In this document: positions 33,255 to 43,022 of the stretch, one piece after another | How positions within the stretch are numbered: position 1 is the stretch's first letter | Layout of the letters: every line of letters begins with the position of its first letter | Origin: Hoyosella rhizosphaerae | GTDB lineage: Bacteria > Actinomycetota > Actinomycetes > Mycobacteriales > Mycobacteriaceae | Direction of reading: 5' to 3' | Assembly: GCF_014643175.1 (NCBI RefSeq) | Contig: NZ_BMJH01000003.1 | Coordinates: forward strand, 434,001-498,000 | DNA length: 64,000 nucleotides | Position numbers and translations under genes: made by a program | Notes under the pieces: generated by a model | Told to the model about the DNA's origin: nothing | Database searches by the model: none | The model's input: the letters and a program-made list of their open reading frames with translations, nothing else

Positions 33255-33403
33255 TGGGTCCGCTAGCTCCGCCCCTGAGTTGTCTCACATTACGGGGTTA
33301 CGCTACCGGACTTCGGCAGAGCATGACACATGTCTTAACGGCGGGTGCCCCGCTTCCAAGCTGTAAGCACTGAAAACGGGGCACGAACGGCAGAGAAAAT
33401 ACC

Positions 33404-34387
33404 TCAGTCGAGCTCGTCGTACGTCACCCCAGTGAGTTCTACCGACTTCGCCCACAATGCCTCCGCAAGACCTGCGTCAGCTGCCTGTGAACTACGGCCG
33501 CAGCGTGACACTGGCCCTTTGACGCCGCCAAATTCGGCGGGACCGAGGTAGTCGTCGTTGGCCACGTCAGGCATGCCAGCCGCATAAAGGGTGCTGTATG
33601 CCCCCTGCTCGGCCGTTTTCGCCGTCATTGCCACAATTTGACGAACCATTCTCCGTAGGCCCAGAGTTGGCACTACAGGCTCAAATAGATCAGTTGCAGC
33701 AGCACCGGGGTGCGTGGCTACCGAAATTGCAGGCGCCTTCGCGACCTCGAATCGACTAGCAAGCGCACGGGTGAACAGCAGATTCGCGAGCTTGGACTGC
33801 ACGTACGCATTGATCCGGAAGTACTTGCGCCGTGTGTAGTTCAAATCGTCGACGTCGAGACTTCCTTGCTGGTGCATCAATGACGTCAATGTGACAACGC
33901 GGGCGTTATCGGATGCCAACAGCAGGGGCATCATCCGGCCGGTGAAAGCAAAGTGCCCCAGGTGGTTGATGCCGATCTGGGATTCAAACCCATCTTTGGT
34001 GGTCCTGTACGGAACCGCCATCACCCCGGCGTTGTTGATCAGCACATCAACGGCGTCCGTATGTTGACGAATCTCGTCGATGCACGATTGGACAGACGCT
34101 AAATCACCGAGGTCGAGGTGCACTAAAACTGGACGGGCAACAGTTGCAGCAGAGCTGATGTCATCGAGCGCGAGCTTGGCGCGTTCAAGATTGCGGCACG
34201 CGACAATGACGGAAGCGCCGTGTTGGGCGAGCGCCATTGACGTTTCTTTTCCGAGCCCACCGTTGCCACCTGTGACAACGATGGTGCGACCGCTCAGATC
34301 GGGTAGGTCCGCAGGGGTGAAGTCTGGTACGGCGAGGGGGCCGTAGCCATCTTTAGACTTGGGTGCTTTGACGTTGTTTGCAGCCAT
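33404..34387 (-). CDS. Short-chain dehydrogenase/reductase (retinol dehydrogenase-like)
   Basis: A 327-residue SDR with cofactor loop VTGGNGGLGKE, NNAGVMAVPYRTTKDGFE and catalytic YVQSKLANLLF. This belongs to the same long-chain SDR group as the partial gene at the left edge, with which it shares NNAGVM, TKDGFE and QSKLANLLF. ATG 34387 is chosen because GGGAGTAGGA precedes it. It lies between purF and purM. The substrate is unknown. Confidence 0.87.
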   Translation of the reverse strand: MAANNVKAPKSKDGYGPLAVPDFTPADLPDLSGRTIVVTGGNGGLGKETSMALAQHGASVIVACRNLERAKLALDDISSAATVARPVLVHLDLGDLASVQSCIDEIRQHTDAVDVLINNAGVMAVPYRTTKDGFESQIGINHLGHFAFTGRMMPLLLASDNARVVTLTSLMHQQGSLDVDDLNYTRRKYFRINAYVQSKLANLLFTRALASRFEVAKAPAISVATHPGAAATDLFEPVVPTLGLRRMVRQIVAMTAKTAEQGAYSTLYAAGMPDVANDDYLGPAEFGGVKGPVSRCGRSSQAADAGLAEALWAKSVELTGVTYDELD

Positions 34388-34514
34388 CGTTCCTACTCCC
34401 TGTGATGCGCCCCACATCTTCGATCTTAGTCAGGAACACCGCATCTACGCCAGGGTGAAAAGATTTCACCACCAGCGAGTAGGTTGGCTCACTTCAAGCT
34501 AGCCCCGCGCCACG

Positions 34515-36083
34515 CTAACTCTGTGGTGTCGCCTGCGACTCTTTGGCCGAAGCATCCCCCACTGTTGATTCATAGAGCGCCTCAAGTACGTTCTTGCCGA
34601 TCCGGCTGTCGTGCGGCAACTCAATGGGATATTCGCCATCGAAGCAGGCCCTGCACAGTCGTGACGACGGTTGCTCTGTCGCTGCGACCATCTCATCGAC
34701 CGAGATGTAACCCAACGAGTCTGCGCCGATGGACGACCGGACAGCTTCGAGCATTTCCTGCACCGAATCGGCACCATTAGCGACCAGTTCGGCCGGGGAA
34801 GCAAAGTCAATACCGTAGAAGCATGGCCACTTCACCGGCGGCGAAGCAATGCGCACGTGAATTTCCAGTGCCCCAGCTTCGCGCAGCATCCGCACAAGAG
34901 CCCGCTGCGTGTTCCCACGAACGATGGAATCATCCACAACGACGAGGCGTTTTCCGCGGATCACGTCTCGAAGCGGATTGAGTTTAAGGCGGATACCGAG
35001 CTGGCGGATCGTCTGCGACGGTTGGATGAAGGTACGCCCAACGTAGGCGTTTTTCATCAGCCCCTGGCCATAAGGAATGCCCGAACCTTGGGCATACCCG
35101 ACAGCGGCGGGTGTGCCTGATTCGGGCACTGGGATGACAAGGTCGGCTACTGCCGGATGCTGCTTCGCGAGCCGCCGTCCGATCTCCACGCGCGTCGCAT
35201 GTACTGATCGGCCCGAGATTGTGCTGTCCGGCCGCGCAAGGTACACAAACTCGAACACACACCCTTTTGGCTCTGGGCTAGCAAACCGCATGGACCGCAC
35301 ACCGTCCGCGTCAATCGCCAGCAGTTCGCCTGGTTCGATTTCGCGAACAAATGATGCACCCACGATGTCGAGGGCCGCAGTTTCGCTCGCAACAACCCAG
35401 CCACGATCAAGACGCCCCAGGCACAACGGCCGAACACCGTGCGGGTCACGTGCCGCATAGAGTGTGTTCTCGTCCATAAAGGTCAAACAAAAAGCACCCT
35501 TGAGCTGAGGGAAAAGTTCCATCGCGGCTTGCTCAACGGTCGTATCGGTGGCGGTATAGGCGAGGAGCGCGGCAACCACATCCGAATCGGTGGTCGCTGC
35601 CTTTTTGCGACGCCCTCCCAGCAACCCAACTTCACGTGCTCGCGCAGCTAGTTCGGCGGTATTCACCAAGTTGCCGTTATGGCCTAACGCAATACCCGTA
35701 CCCGCTGTTGTGGTCCGGAAAATTGGTTGCGCGTTCTCCCATGTTGTTGCGCCTGTTGTCGAGTACCGACAATGCCCGACGGCAACATGGCCACGCATCG
35801 CAACCAGAGTTTGCTCATCAAAAACTTGACTAACAAGTCCCAGATCCTTAAACACAAGGACCTGTCGCCCGTCACCCACAGCAATTCCGGCGGCTTCCTG
35901 GCCGCGGTGCTGAAGTGCGTACAGACCGTAATAGGTCATCTTGGCTACATCTTCGCCAGGAGCCCAAACTCCAAAAACACCGCACTCTTCGCGGGGTTCG
36001 TTCTCTATCTCGTCGGGTGCTGCTCCCAATACGAGATCCTCGGTGGACGTTACATCAGACTTGCTGCTCGTGTGAGTCGTCAC
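34515..36083 (-). CDS. purF: Amidophosphoribosyltransferase PurF
   Basis: A 522-residue enzyme for the first committed purine step, PRPP plus glutamine to phosphoribosylamine. After a 33-residue propeptide comes the nucleophile Cys34 (EECGVFGVW), exposed by self-cleavage. The glutaminase domain and the PRPP loop VVVDDSIVRGNTQ follow. Four cysteines late in the chain (CFYGIDF, CRACFDGEYP) are typical of the iron-sulfur type. GTG 36083 has AAGGGA upstream and a TAGACT -10 box at 36123-36128; the longer GTG 36119 form is less likely. Confidence 0.95.
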   Translation of the reverse strand: MTTHTSSKSDVTSTEDLVLGAAPDEIENEPREECGVFGVWAPGEDVAKMTYYGLYALQHRGQEAAGIAVGDGRQVLVFKDLGLVSQVFDEQTLVAMRGHVAVGHCRYSTTGATTWENAQPIFRTTTAGTGIALGHNGNLVNTAELAARAREVGLLGGRRKKAATTDSDVVAALLAYTATDTTVEQAAMELFPQLKGAFCLTFMDENTLYAARDPHGVRPLCLGRLDRGWVVASETAALDIVGASFVREIEPGELLAIDADGVRSMRFASPEPKGCVFEFVYLARPDSTISGRSVHATRVEIGRRLAKQHPAVADLVIPVPESGTPAAVGYAQGSGIPYGQGLMKNAYVGRTFIQPSQTIRQLGIRLKLNPLRDVIRGKRLVVVDDSIVRGNTQRALVRMLREAGALEIHVRIASPPVKWPCFYGIDFASPAELVANGADSVQEMLEAVRSSIGADSLGYISVDEMVAATEQPSSRLCRACFDGEYPIELPHDSRIGKNVLEALYESTVGDASAKESQATPQS

Positions 36084-36158
36084 TGCGAGATGCTCCCTTA
36101 GCGGCGGGATCGGGGACACCTTAGTCTACGGTCCAGCACCGTCAGGATGCGAACTTGA

Positions 36159-36557
36159 TCAAAGAGGCACTAACGGAAGCCACCGACCGATGGCAGCCGC
36201 GCGAATCCCGGACGCGTCTACATCTCCGCTTTCGATAGCCTCATCAAACGACATGTGACCAGCAACCAAGCGCATCCAAACGGCAGGTGAAACCTCGACA
36301 ACATTAGGGGGTGTGCCCCGCGAGTGGTGGGTTCCAGCAATACACTGCACAGCTACATAGGGTGGGATCCGCAGCTCCACGCTGCGTCCCGGCGCGACGC
36401 TTGCCAAGGTCTGCGCGCTGAGGCGAACAGCCGCCGCCAACTGCGATTTCGGTGGTTTCGGCGTGGAGTCGGGTGCGGCAATCCAATCGGCAATGGATAG
36501 CACTGCGCTGCGTAACTCGTGCGGATCAACCGCTGGGGGCTTGTGGTGCGACGGCAT
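36159..36557 (-). CDS. Sterol carrier-like family protein
   Basis: A 132-residue protein. Motifs ALRLSAQTLAS-like helix, PGRSVELRIPPYVAVQCIAGTHHSRGTPPNVVE (in parts) and WMRLVAGHMSFDEAIESGDVDASG match the small SCP-2-like proteins found next to purF in mycobacteria. A role in lipid binding is inferred from the fold only. It lies upstream of purF on the same strand. Confidence 0.75.
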   Translation of the reverse strand: MPSHHKPPAVDPHELRSAVLSIADWIAAPDSTPKPPKSQLAAAVRLSAQTLASVAPGRSVELRIPPYVAVQCIAGTHHSRGTPPNVVEVSPAVWMRLVAGHMSFDEAIESGDVDASGIRAAAIGRWLPLVPL

Positions 36558-36577
36558 AACGATACAAACCCACCTTC

Positions 36578-37249
36578 TTAGGATTCGAGGCTAGAAACAT
36601 GGGCTATGACAGCGCCCCCGGCATTCACAACATAGTGCACCAGCGCGGCGGCTAGAACACTGTCATAGCGCTTTGTCAATGCAGTGAATCCCACACCTGC
36701 GAGCGCAGTCGCCCCGACCGTCGCGACAACCCTGCTGCCGCCCGCGCCCCAACCTCCCGCGGGCGCGATGTGCCACAAACCGAAAACGGCGGCCCCGACA
36801 GTTCTGCTCCACGGGTCGGGCAAGGCCCGCCACCAGAGCGCGTTAATGGTTGCGCGAAAGAGTAGCTCTTCAGCCACCACTGTGCCGAGTGGGATATGGA
36901 AGAGCACCCATTCGGCTAGTGGTCGCTCCGGCTCCGGCTGAGGGGTCGTCCCCCGGTCGCCACTGCGGCTAGCTATTCCAGTTGACACAACCGCTGCCGC
37001 AGCGAGTCCTGACGCAGCAATGCCTGCCGCAACCTGATACCGCGGCCGCAGTTTCATGGCGGTGTCCACGTGAAGCTCGCGTGACGTAACACCGGCTGCT
37101 CGCGCACACAGCACTGCACCAATACCAACGCCAGCGTGCGTGATAGTTCGGGTACGCCAACCCCACTGTTGCCGCGGCACGACAATGTTGTTCCACGTCA
37201 ACGCCGCAGCACTAGCGGCTACCGCCGTTGCGAACGCGACGCGGGTCAT
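36578..37249 (-). CDS. CPBP family intramembrane protease
   Basis: A 223-residue membrane protein with the CPBP (Abi) glutamic-protease motifs EELLFRATIN, FGLWHIAPA and AALVHYVVNAGG (two Glu, two His, Asn) in three consecutive helices. Bacterial relatives process prenylated or membrane substrates, or bacteriocins. Start ATG 37249 overlaps the stop of the upstream alpha/beta hydrolase (ATGA), so the two form a coupled pair. Confidence 0.86.
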   Translation of the reverse strand: MTRVAFATAVAASAAALTWNNIVVPRQQWGWRTRTITHAGVGIGAVLCARAAGVTSRELHVDTAMKLRPRYQVAAGIAASGLAAAAVVSTGIASRSGDRGTTPQPEPERPLAEWVLFHIPLGTVVAEELLFRATINALWWRALPDPWSRTVGAAVFGLWHIAPAGGWGAGGSRVVATVGATALAGVGFTALTKRYDSVLAAALVHYVVNAGGAVIAHVSSLES

Positions 37250-39033
37250 TGCGTCGGACCTTCCTCGCTGATGGGGCTCTGCCGCGGCAGGAGGAACTGA
37301 GAGAGGGAACCCATAACCTCGTGGGCGTGATCGGTGTCGGCGTCCGTCCACTCGTCCGGTGCGGCGATAGCTATCCAGCCGTCAAGAATGAGGCTGCCGT
37401 ATAAGTGCCCATGCCCGTATGGAATGCGGCCTGCGTTAGCAAGGTCAGATGCCACTTGCCAGAACGTCACAATAGGACGCCACCGCATAGAGGGTGACAC
37501 GTCGTAGCCCGGGGGTTCCCGCAACCAATCAGGACGCTGGAAGAGAAGCTCAGGCGACCACCACACAACAGGGTCGGTGGGATGCTGCAGATACAACACG
37601 CGGGGTTCAAGCCACGGCGCAGCGGCTAACTCGTCTGCGCTGGGCAAGTCCGCCGCTTGGTTAGCGAAACGCACGACCAGTCCCCCCGCGTATGTCGGTT
37701 GGATCTGAGGACTACCCGGGTCACGACGCTCCGTCAACGATCGCCAGAGCCGGTTCATGTTCATTGGACCAACCCATAGGGCACCCGACACTTTTTCACG
37801 CAGGTCCGCTAGCCCTTCAAACGCGGCCTCGGAACCGTATGAGCCCAGGCTTTCTCCATACACAAACATCCTCGGTCGGGTTTCTGGATCACGTTGTTGC
37901 CACTCCGCATAGACAGCGTCAAAAAGCTTCTTACCGGCTTCGGCTGCAACATCCTGGTCGACAAGGAATGACAATGCGCTAGGCAAGAACGAGTACTGCA
38001 ACCCCACAAATGCAGTGTCGCCGCGATAGATGAGTTCGAGCGCCTGGGTGGCATTTGGATTGATCCAGCCTGTGCCCGTGGTGGTGGCAACAACTAACAC
38101 TTCACGATCAAACGCACCCGTGCGGTCGAGTTCGGCAAGCGCAAGTTCTACACGGTCATCAATTGTGGGTGCCGAGTCGAGTCCGACGTAAACGCGAATT
38201 GGCTCCTGCGACTGTTCGCCCGTCGCATGCTCCAGTTCGGCGGCCCGCAACCCCCGCGACACGATCCTGCGGCCTTGCAAACCGAGTGTTTCCCACGCTG
38301 CGAAAGATTCGGGGCTCCCCGACCGCTCTGGTTCCGCCGGTTGCCTCACACGAGGCTCAATCTCTGCGTTCTGAACAGAGAATGCTGAGTTGGCGGCCAG
38401 CACGAGCCCCCGAACCAGCACACCGTTAACAAGTGTGATGATCAGGGCTGACACGATCACAATGCCGAGCGCGTTCACAATCGGTACTGGCAAATGCAGC
38501 AATTTGCGAATGCCAGACCCAATAAACCGGACCACTGCACGCAACACACGGAACGAAAACACGATCGCTGCGGCGATCACTATCGCTGACAACCCCGCAC
38601 GGAAGTACGACTGGGTTGTGGCGAGGTCCATTCCGAGCAGCGCACGAATTTCGTTTTGCCACTCAGCAGCCGCCACGAGCGCCGAAACCATCACCGACAC
38701 GGTGCCGACAGCCGTCAGGCCTCGAGTCCACCACACCACCGTCCGAGACGGCGGCGGCCACTCCAACAACGGGAACACTACTGACCGCACGAACCAAGCG
38801 AGCACAACGCCTGTTCCGTAGCCCGCAGCCAAACTGATCCCCGAGACCAGGCCTTGGTACGTCCACTCCCGAGGCAGCAACGACGGTGTCATTGACCACG
38901 CAAAAAACAACCCTGCGAACGCCAGCCCAGTGAGGTCAAGGCGCAAGCGATGCCACAAGTAGCGGCCTACCTGCGTGGCGGGACGCACCGTCGGTTCGGG
39001 TTTCTCCTGCAGCACAGGGGAGGCAGTGTGCAT
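37246..39033 (-). CDS. Membrane-bound alpha/beta hydrolase (Abhydrolase_9 type)
   Basis: A 595-residue protein. The N-terminal half (about 25-220) has five or six hydrophobic segments. The C-terminal half is an alpha/beta hydrolase with nucleophile serine in VYGESLGSYGS and late Asp and His (HPTDPVVWWSP, GHGHLYG). Such proteins are common in mycolata and are possibly lipid-active, but no substrate is known. GGAGG precedes ATG 39033. It is coupled to the CPBP protease gene downstream. Confidence 0.8.
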   Translation of the reverse strand: MHTASPVLQEKPEPTVRPATQVGRYLWHRLRLDLTGLAFAGLFFAWSMTPSLLPREWTYQGLVSGISLAAGYGTGVVLAWFVRSVVFPLLEWPPPSRTVVWWTRGLTAVGTVSVMVSALVAAAEWQNEIRALLGMDLATTQSYFRAGLSAIVIAAAIVFSFRVLRAVVRFIGSGIRKLLHLPVPIVNALGIVIVSALIITLVNGVLVRGLVLAANSAFSVQNAEIEPRVRQPAEPERSGSPESFAAWETLGLQGRRIVSRGLRAAELEHATGEQSQEPIRVYVGLDSAPTIDDRVELALAELDRTGAFDREVLVVATTTGTGWINPNATQALELIYRGDTAFVGLQYSFLPSALSFLVDQDVAAEAGKKLFDAVYAEWQQRDPETRPRMFVYGESLGSYGSEAAFEGLADLREKVSGALWVGPMNMNRLWRSLTERRDPGSPQIQPTYAGGLVVRFANQAADLPSADELAAAPWLEPRVLYLQHPTDPVVWWSPELLFQRPDWLREPPGYDVSPSMRWRPIVTFWQVASDLANAGRIPYGHGHLYGSLILDGWIAIAAPDEWTDADTDHAHEVMGSLSQFLLPRQSPISEEGPTQ

Positions 39034-39099
39034 ACGCTCACCACCTCCCCTGCTACCGCGCTAACTTCTCAGCAGCGTCAATCCCTAGGCAGCGTCAAT

Positions 39100-41427
39100 C
39101 TATGCAATCGCGTGCCCAAAGAGCGCGGGAAGTGTGCCCTCACGGTGGTCCCGCAGTTCCGCCAAAGTAAACGTACCGATGCCTTGAATTTCAAGATCAG
39201 TTGATCCGTTGACAACAACGCCCACGCGGGCCCACGGCATTCCGCGCATGGTGCACATGGACGTGAATCGTGGCTCTTCTGTGCGCGGCACCGCCACCAA
39301 CACTCGTCCCGAAGACTCTGAGAACAGCTGCACAAATGGGTCAGTGTTCTCAGGCAGCACGATGCGGCATCCGGTTTCCGAGGCGAGCGCCATCTCCACC
39401 ACTGCTTGCGCGAAGCCACCTTCGGAGAGGTCGTGTGCACCGTTAATCAAACCGTCGCGGCTTGAAGCCACCATGATCTCCCCGAGGAGACGCTCGTGCT
39501 CAAGGTCCACTGCCGGTGGGCGTCCGCCGAGGTGGTCATGCGCGACCTGCGCCCACACTGAGCCGTCAAACTCATCTCGGGTCTCGCCGAGAAGGATGAG
39601 GGTCTCGCCGTCATCAATGCCGAAGGTTTGCGGTGTGCGGCGTCGAACATCGTCGAACGTGCCAAGAACGCCCACGACAGGCGTGGGCAAAATTGGTTGG
39701 CTACCGGTTTGGTTGTAGAAGCTGACGTTTCCGCCGGTGACGGGGATGCCCAATGTGGCGCACCCGTCGGCAAGTCCACGAACCGCTTGCTGGAACTGCC
39801 ACATCACGCCCGGATCTTCAGGTGAACCGAAGTTGAGGCAGTTTGTCACCGCTAGCGGGATTGCTCCCGTCGTGACGACGTTGCGGTATGCCTCTGCGAG
39901 CGCTAGCTGCGCACCCTGGTATGGGTCCAGCAAGGTGTAGTGGCCGTTGCAATCGGTCGCCAGCGCGATGCCACGTCCGGTCTCCTCGTCAATACGGATC
40001 ACACCGGAGTCTGCTTGCTCTGCGAGCACCGTGTTGCCGCGAACGTACCTGTCGTATTGTTCGGTGATCCACGCCCGGCTACATAGCTGCGCGGAACTGA
40101 TCATCTGCACGATGGTGTCGCGAAGCTCATCTGGCGTTGACGGCCGTGCGAGACCCGCTGAGGTGTTGGCTTCGAGGCCATCTTGGCTGTCAGGACGCGC
40201 GAGCGGTCGGTTGTAGACAGGGCCTTCATCGGCGAGGCTCTTCGGTGGCGCATCGACAACAACTTCGTCGTGCCAGGTGATCACGAGCCGGTCGCCGTCG
40301 GTGACCTCACCGATCACTGTCGCGATGACGTCCCATTTTTCGCAGACCTTCATGAAGGCGTCGACGTTGTCGGGTGCCACCACCGCGCACATGCGCTCTT
40401 GCGACTCGGACGACAATACTTCGGCTGCGGTCATGTTCCGGGCACGCAGGGGAACCTTGTCGAGTTCGACGTGCATGCCGCCGTCGCCGGCCGCCGCAAG
40501 TTCTGAGGTGGCGCAGGAAAGCCCAGCGCCGCCGAGGTCCTGGATACCAACAACGAGCCCAGCGTGGTAGAGCTCAAGGCTGCACTCGATGAGGACCTTT
40601 TCCATGAAAGGGTCGCCCACTTGCACAGATGGCAGCTTTTTGCGTCCGCCACCGGACTCATCACCATCGAAAGTCTCTGACGCGAGAACTGATACGCCAC
40701 CGATGCCGTCAAGGCCTGTTCGAGCACCGTACAAAATGATCTTGTTTCCAACGCCTGAGGCATGCGCAAGGTGAAGGTCTTCAACCCGCATCACACCAGC
40801 ACACAAAGCATTGACAAGTGGATTGCCTTGGTACGACGCGTCAAAGACGGTCTCGCCACCAATATTTGGCAAACCAAGCGAGTTGCCGTACCCACCGACA
40901 CCACGCACGACACCATCAACAACGCGACGAGTATCGGGGTGATCGGCTGCACCGAAGCGCAACTGGTCCATCACTGCTACCGGACGGGCACCCATCGCGA
41001 GAATGTCGCGGACGATGCCACCGACGCCGGTAGCTGCGCCTTGGTACGGCTCCACATAGGACGGGTGGTTGTGGCTCTCCACCTTGAATGTGACGGCCCA
41101 ACCACCACCGATGTCGACCACACCGGCGTTCTCGCCAATACCGGCAAGCATAGATTTGCGCATCTCATCGGTCGTTGTCTCACCGAAGTAACGCAAATGC
41201 ACTTTGGACGACTTGTAGGAGCAATGCTCACTCCACATCACCGAATACATTGCCAATTCGGCGGCAGTGGGGCGACGCCCGAGAATCTCGCGAATTCGGG
41301 CATACTCGTCATCTTTAAGACCAAGTTCACGATATGGCTGAGGAGTGTCCGGAGTTGACTCTGCGTGAGAGACCGAATCAATACGGGTAGTAGGTGAATC
41401 AGATGCGGACGTTGCTGATGACGACAC
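39100..41427 (-). CDS. purL: Phosphoribosylformylglycinamidine synthase subunit PurL
   Basis: A 775-residue small-type PurL that needs separate PurS and PurQ, both present at 48.2-49.2 kb. It makes FGAM from FGAR, glutamine and ATP. Motifs: [12 protein letters not shown], catalytic [20 protein letters not shown] (in parts), [35 protein letters not shown] and [17 protein letters not shown]. Start GTG 41427; a TACAGT lies just upstream, so the true start could be slightly further in. Confidence 0.96.
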   Translation of the reverse strand: MSSSATSASDSPTTRIDSVSHAESTPDTPQPYRELGLKDDEYARIREILGRRPTAAELAMYSVMWSEHCSYKSSKVHLRYFGETTTDEMRKSMLAGIGENAGVVDIGGGWAVTFKVESHNHPSYVEPYQGAATGVGGIVRDILAMGARPVAVMDQLRFGAADHPDTRRVVDGVVRGVGGYGNSLGLPNIGGETVFDASYQGNPLVNALCAGVMRVEDLHLAHASGVGNKIILYGARTGLDGIGGVSVLASETFDGDESGGGRKKLPSVQVGDPFMEKVLIECSLELYHAGLVVGIQDLGGAGLSCATSELAAAGDGGMHVELDKVPLRARNMTAAEVLSSESQERMCAVVAPDNVDAFMKVCEKWDVIATVIGEVTDGDRLVITWHDEVVVDAPPKSLADEGPVYNRPLARPDSQDGLEANTSAGLARPSTPDELRDTIVQMISSAQLCSRAWITEQYDRYVRGNTVLAEQADSGVIRIDEETGRGIALATDCNGHYTLLDPYQGAQLALAEAYRNVVTTGAIPLAVTNCLNFGSPEDPGVMWQFQQAVRGLADGCATLGIPVTGGNVSFYNQTGSQPILPTPVVGVLGTFDDVRRRTPQTFGIDDGETLILLGETRDEFDGSVWAQVAHDHLGGRPPAVDLEHERLLGEIMVASSRDGLINGAHDLSEGGFAQAVVEMALASETGCRIVLPENTDPFVQLFSESSGRVLVAVPRTEEPRFTSMCTMRGMPWARVGVVVNGSTDLEIQGIGTFTLAELRDHREGTLPALFGHAIA

Positions 41428-41523
41428 GGAGACTGTAGTCCTTTCGACGCGGCGGCTCGCCGAATGAGAGTCTACCGCGCCAACTACCCCGTCTCTGAAC
41501 CGTGATCCATGTCACCATAAGGA

Positions 41524-42522
41524 ATGCGCAGTGAGACGCAGCCGCCACGCCAGCACAACCCACCGGCCTCGCCTAGCCCGACACCGGTGGCGCACGTTGC
41601 CACAGTTGGTGCGCTGACATGGGCACTCGTCTACGCGTTGCGCCATGAACCACTAACTGGCGAGCCGCTCCTACCCGACAGCTGGACCGTCGCGCTGCTT
41701 GTGATCGTCATGGGAGGGGCCATTGCGATCACAGGATTAGCGGTCTTCTTTCTCTGGCGGCATCCACGAACGCGCGTGATCCGCACCAGCGGACCCACAA
41801 TGATGCGATTTGTCGGGGCGCAACGGCGCAGCGGAAAACGATGGCGACTCATCGCCTGGATCGCGGTCGCAGCGGTGCTGATCGCCGCGATACTGCTCAT
41901 TCTTCAACAGCGCGACGACACCATCGTCAGAGTTCCGCCACCATCCACCGAAAACGGCCACACCACCGCCGAACCCATCACCGAACAGCCCGTTACAGTC
42001 ACCGACCCCGACGAAGAAGCCAACTTTGGACCGTTCTTCCTTATAGCGCTCGTGCTGCTCGTCGGGCTACTCGTGCTCGGCACATTCTTGGCAATGCGCA
42101 ACCCCCGCCGGGTCCTCGGTGGTGAGTCGTGGATGGAACCATCTACGACCATCCCCGCGCAGCGCACCTCAACCGAAGTGTCGCCGCTTGAAATGGCTGC
42201 GCAACGCGGACTTGCGGCGATAACGGATGATCACACCAACCCGAGGGACGCGATCATTGCGTGCTACGCCGAAATGGAACAGGCCCTCACCGAGGCAGAA
42301 GGGGCCTCTCCCCTCGATTCCGACACCCCAAGTGAGGTTCTCGGCCGTGCAGTCAGCCACGGCTACGTCCACAAGAACTCAGCCGACGCGCTCGTCCAAC
42401 TCTTTGCCGAAGCCAGATTCAGCAAGCACACCATGACGCACGATCAACAACGATCAGCCGCCGACCTATTGCGAAACATGCTCGCCGACGTGAGGAGGAC
42501 ACCATCCGTGGCCTCACGTTAG
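41524..42522 (+). CDS. DUF4129 membrane protein of the MoxR cluster
   Basis: A 332-residue protein with three membrane segments (about 25-40, 58-78, 107-128) plus one more near 165-185. A cytoplasmic C-terminal DUF4129 domain follows (RDAIIACYAEMEQALTEAEG onward). It is the first gene of a five-gene cluster with MoxR and DUF58 proteins, which in other bacteria assemble or fold metal- or wall-related proteins; the function here is unknown. The start is uncertain: ATG 41524 directly touches a TAAGGA. Confidence 0.75.
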   Translation: MRSETQPPRQHNPPASPSPTPVAHVATVGALTWALVYALRHEPLTGEPLLPDSWTVALLVIVMGGAIAITGLAVFFLWRHPRTRVIRTSGPTMMRFVGAQRRSGKRWRLIAWIAVAAVLIAAILLILQQRDDTIVRVPPPSTENGHTTAEPITEQPVTVTDPDEEANFGPFFLIALVLLVGLLVLGTFLAMRNPRRVLGGESWMEPSTTIPAQRTSTEVSPLEMAAQRGLAAITDDHTNPRDAIIACYAEMEQALTEAEGASPLDSDTPSEVLGRAVSHGYVHKNSADALVQLFAEARFSKHTMTHDQQRSAADLLRNMLADVRRTPSVASR

Positions 42523-42542
42523 CCGGAATCGGTTCGCTCGTC

Positions 42543-43022
42543 GTGGTGCAGACAATCCTCCTGGCCGTCGGTGCCTACGATCTCATTGTCCCGCTCAGTG
42601 GTGCCGTCATCTGCGCGATCACCGTCATCGCGCTATATCGACTGGCATTTCGCAACGCCCCCGAGAATCCCGACGACTCCGTGTCCCCCTCGAATGACAC
42701 TGACGCGCCCGAGGAGCTGCTTCGCCGCTGGCTAGCACGGACCAACTTCACGATTAGCTGGGCAGACGGCACGCGCCGCGATTGGGACCTCCACTTACGC
42801 CCTATTTTGGCCCGCGAATTCGAAGGGTCGTTCAGGGTTCGTGCACACGGAAACCGAGACCAATACCAAGCGACCGGACTCGCGCTTTTCGGTCCGGAAC
42901 TTTGGGAATGGGTAGATGCTAGCCGTGTAGCGCCGAAAACCCGCACGCAAGACCCTGCAGAACAGCCCGGCCCCGGGCTCCCCGTCCTCGCCGAGATTCT
43001 CACCCGATTGGAACGCAGTTGA
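42543..43022 (+). CDS. Small membrane protein of the MoxR cluster
   Basis: A protein of about 159 residues. One or two N-terminal hydrophobic segments (up to about residue 38) precede a soluble domain with WADGTRRDWDLHLRPILAREFE, a pattern seen in proteins encoded between DUF4129 and MoxR genes. No GTG or ATG has a ribosome site. An ATC codon at 42504 in the same frame has AGGAGG five bases upstream, so the protein may begin 13 codons earlier with a rare start. The stop overlaps the moxR start. Confidence 0.68.
   Translation: MVQTILLAVGAYDLIVPLSGAVICAITVIALYRLAFRNAPENPDDSVSPSNDTDAPEELLRRWLARTNFTISWADGTRRDWDLHLRPILAREFEGSFRVRAHGNRDQYQATGLALFGPELWEWVDASRVAPKTRTQDPAEQPGPGLPVLAEILTRLERS

Noticed and set aside
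40762-41358. 198-codon open frame opposite purL
   Set aside because: Antisense shadow of the highly conserved PurL N-terminal half.
39100-41427. PurL lacking a glutaminase domain as a truncation
   Set aside because: Gram-positive PurL is normally small and works with separate PurS and PurQ, both present at 48243-49162.
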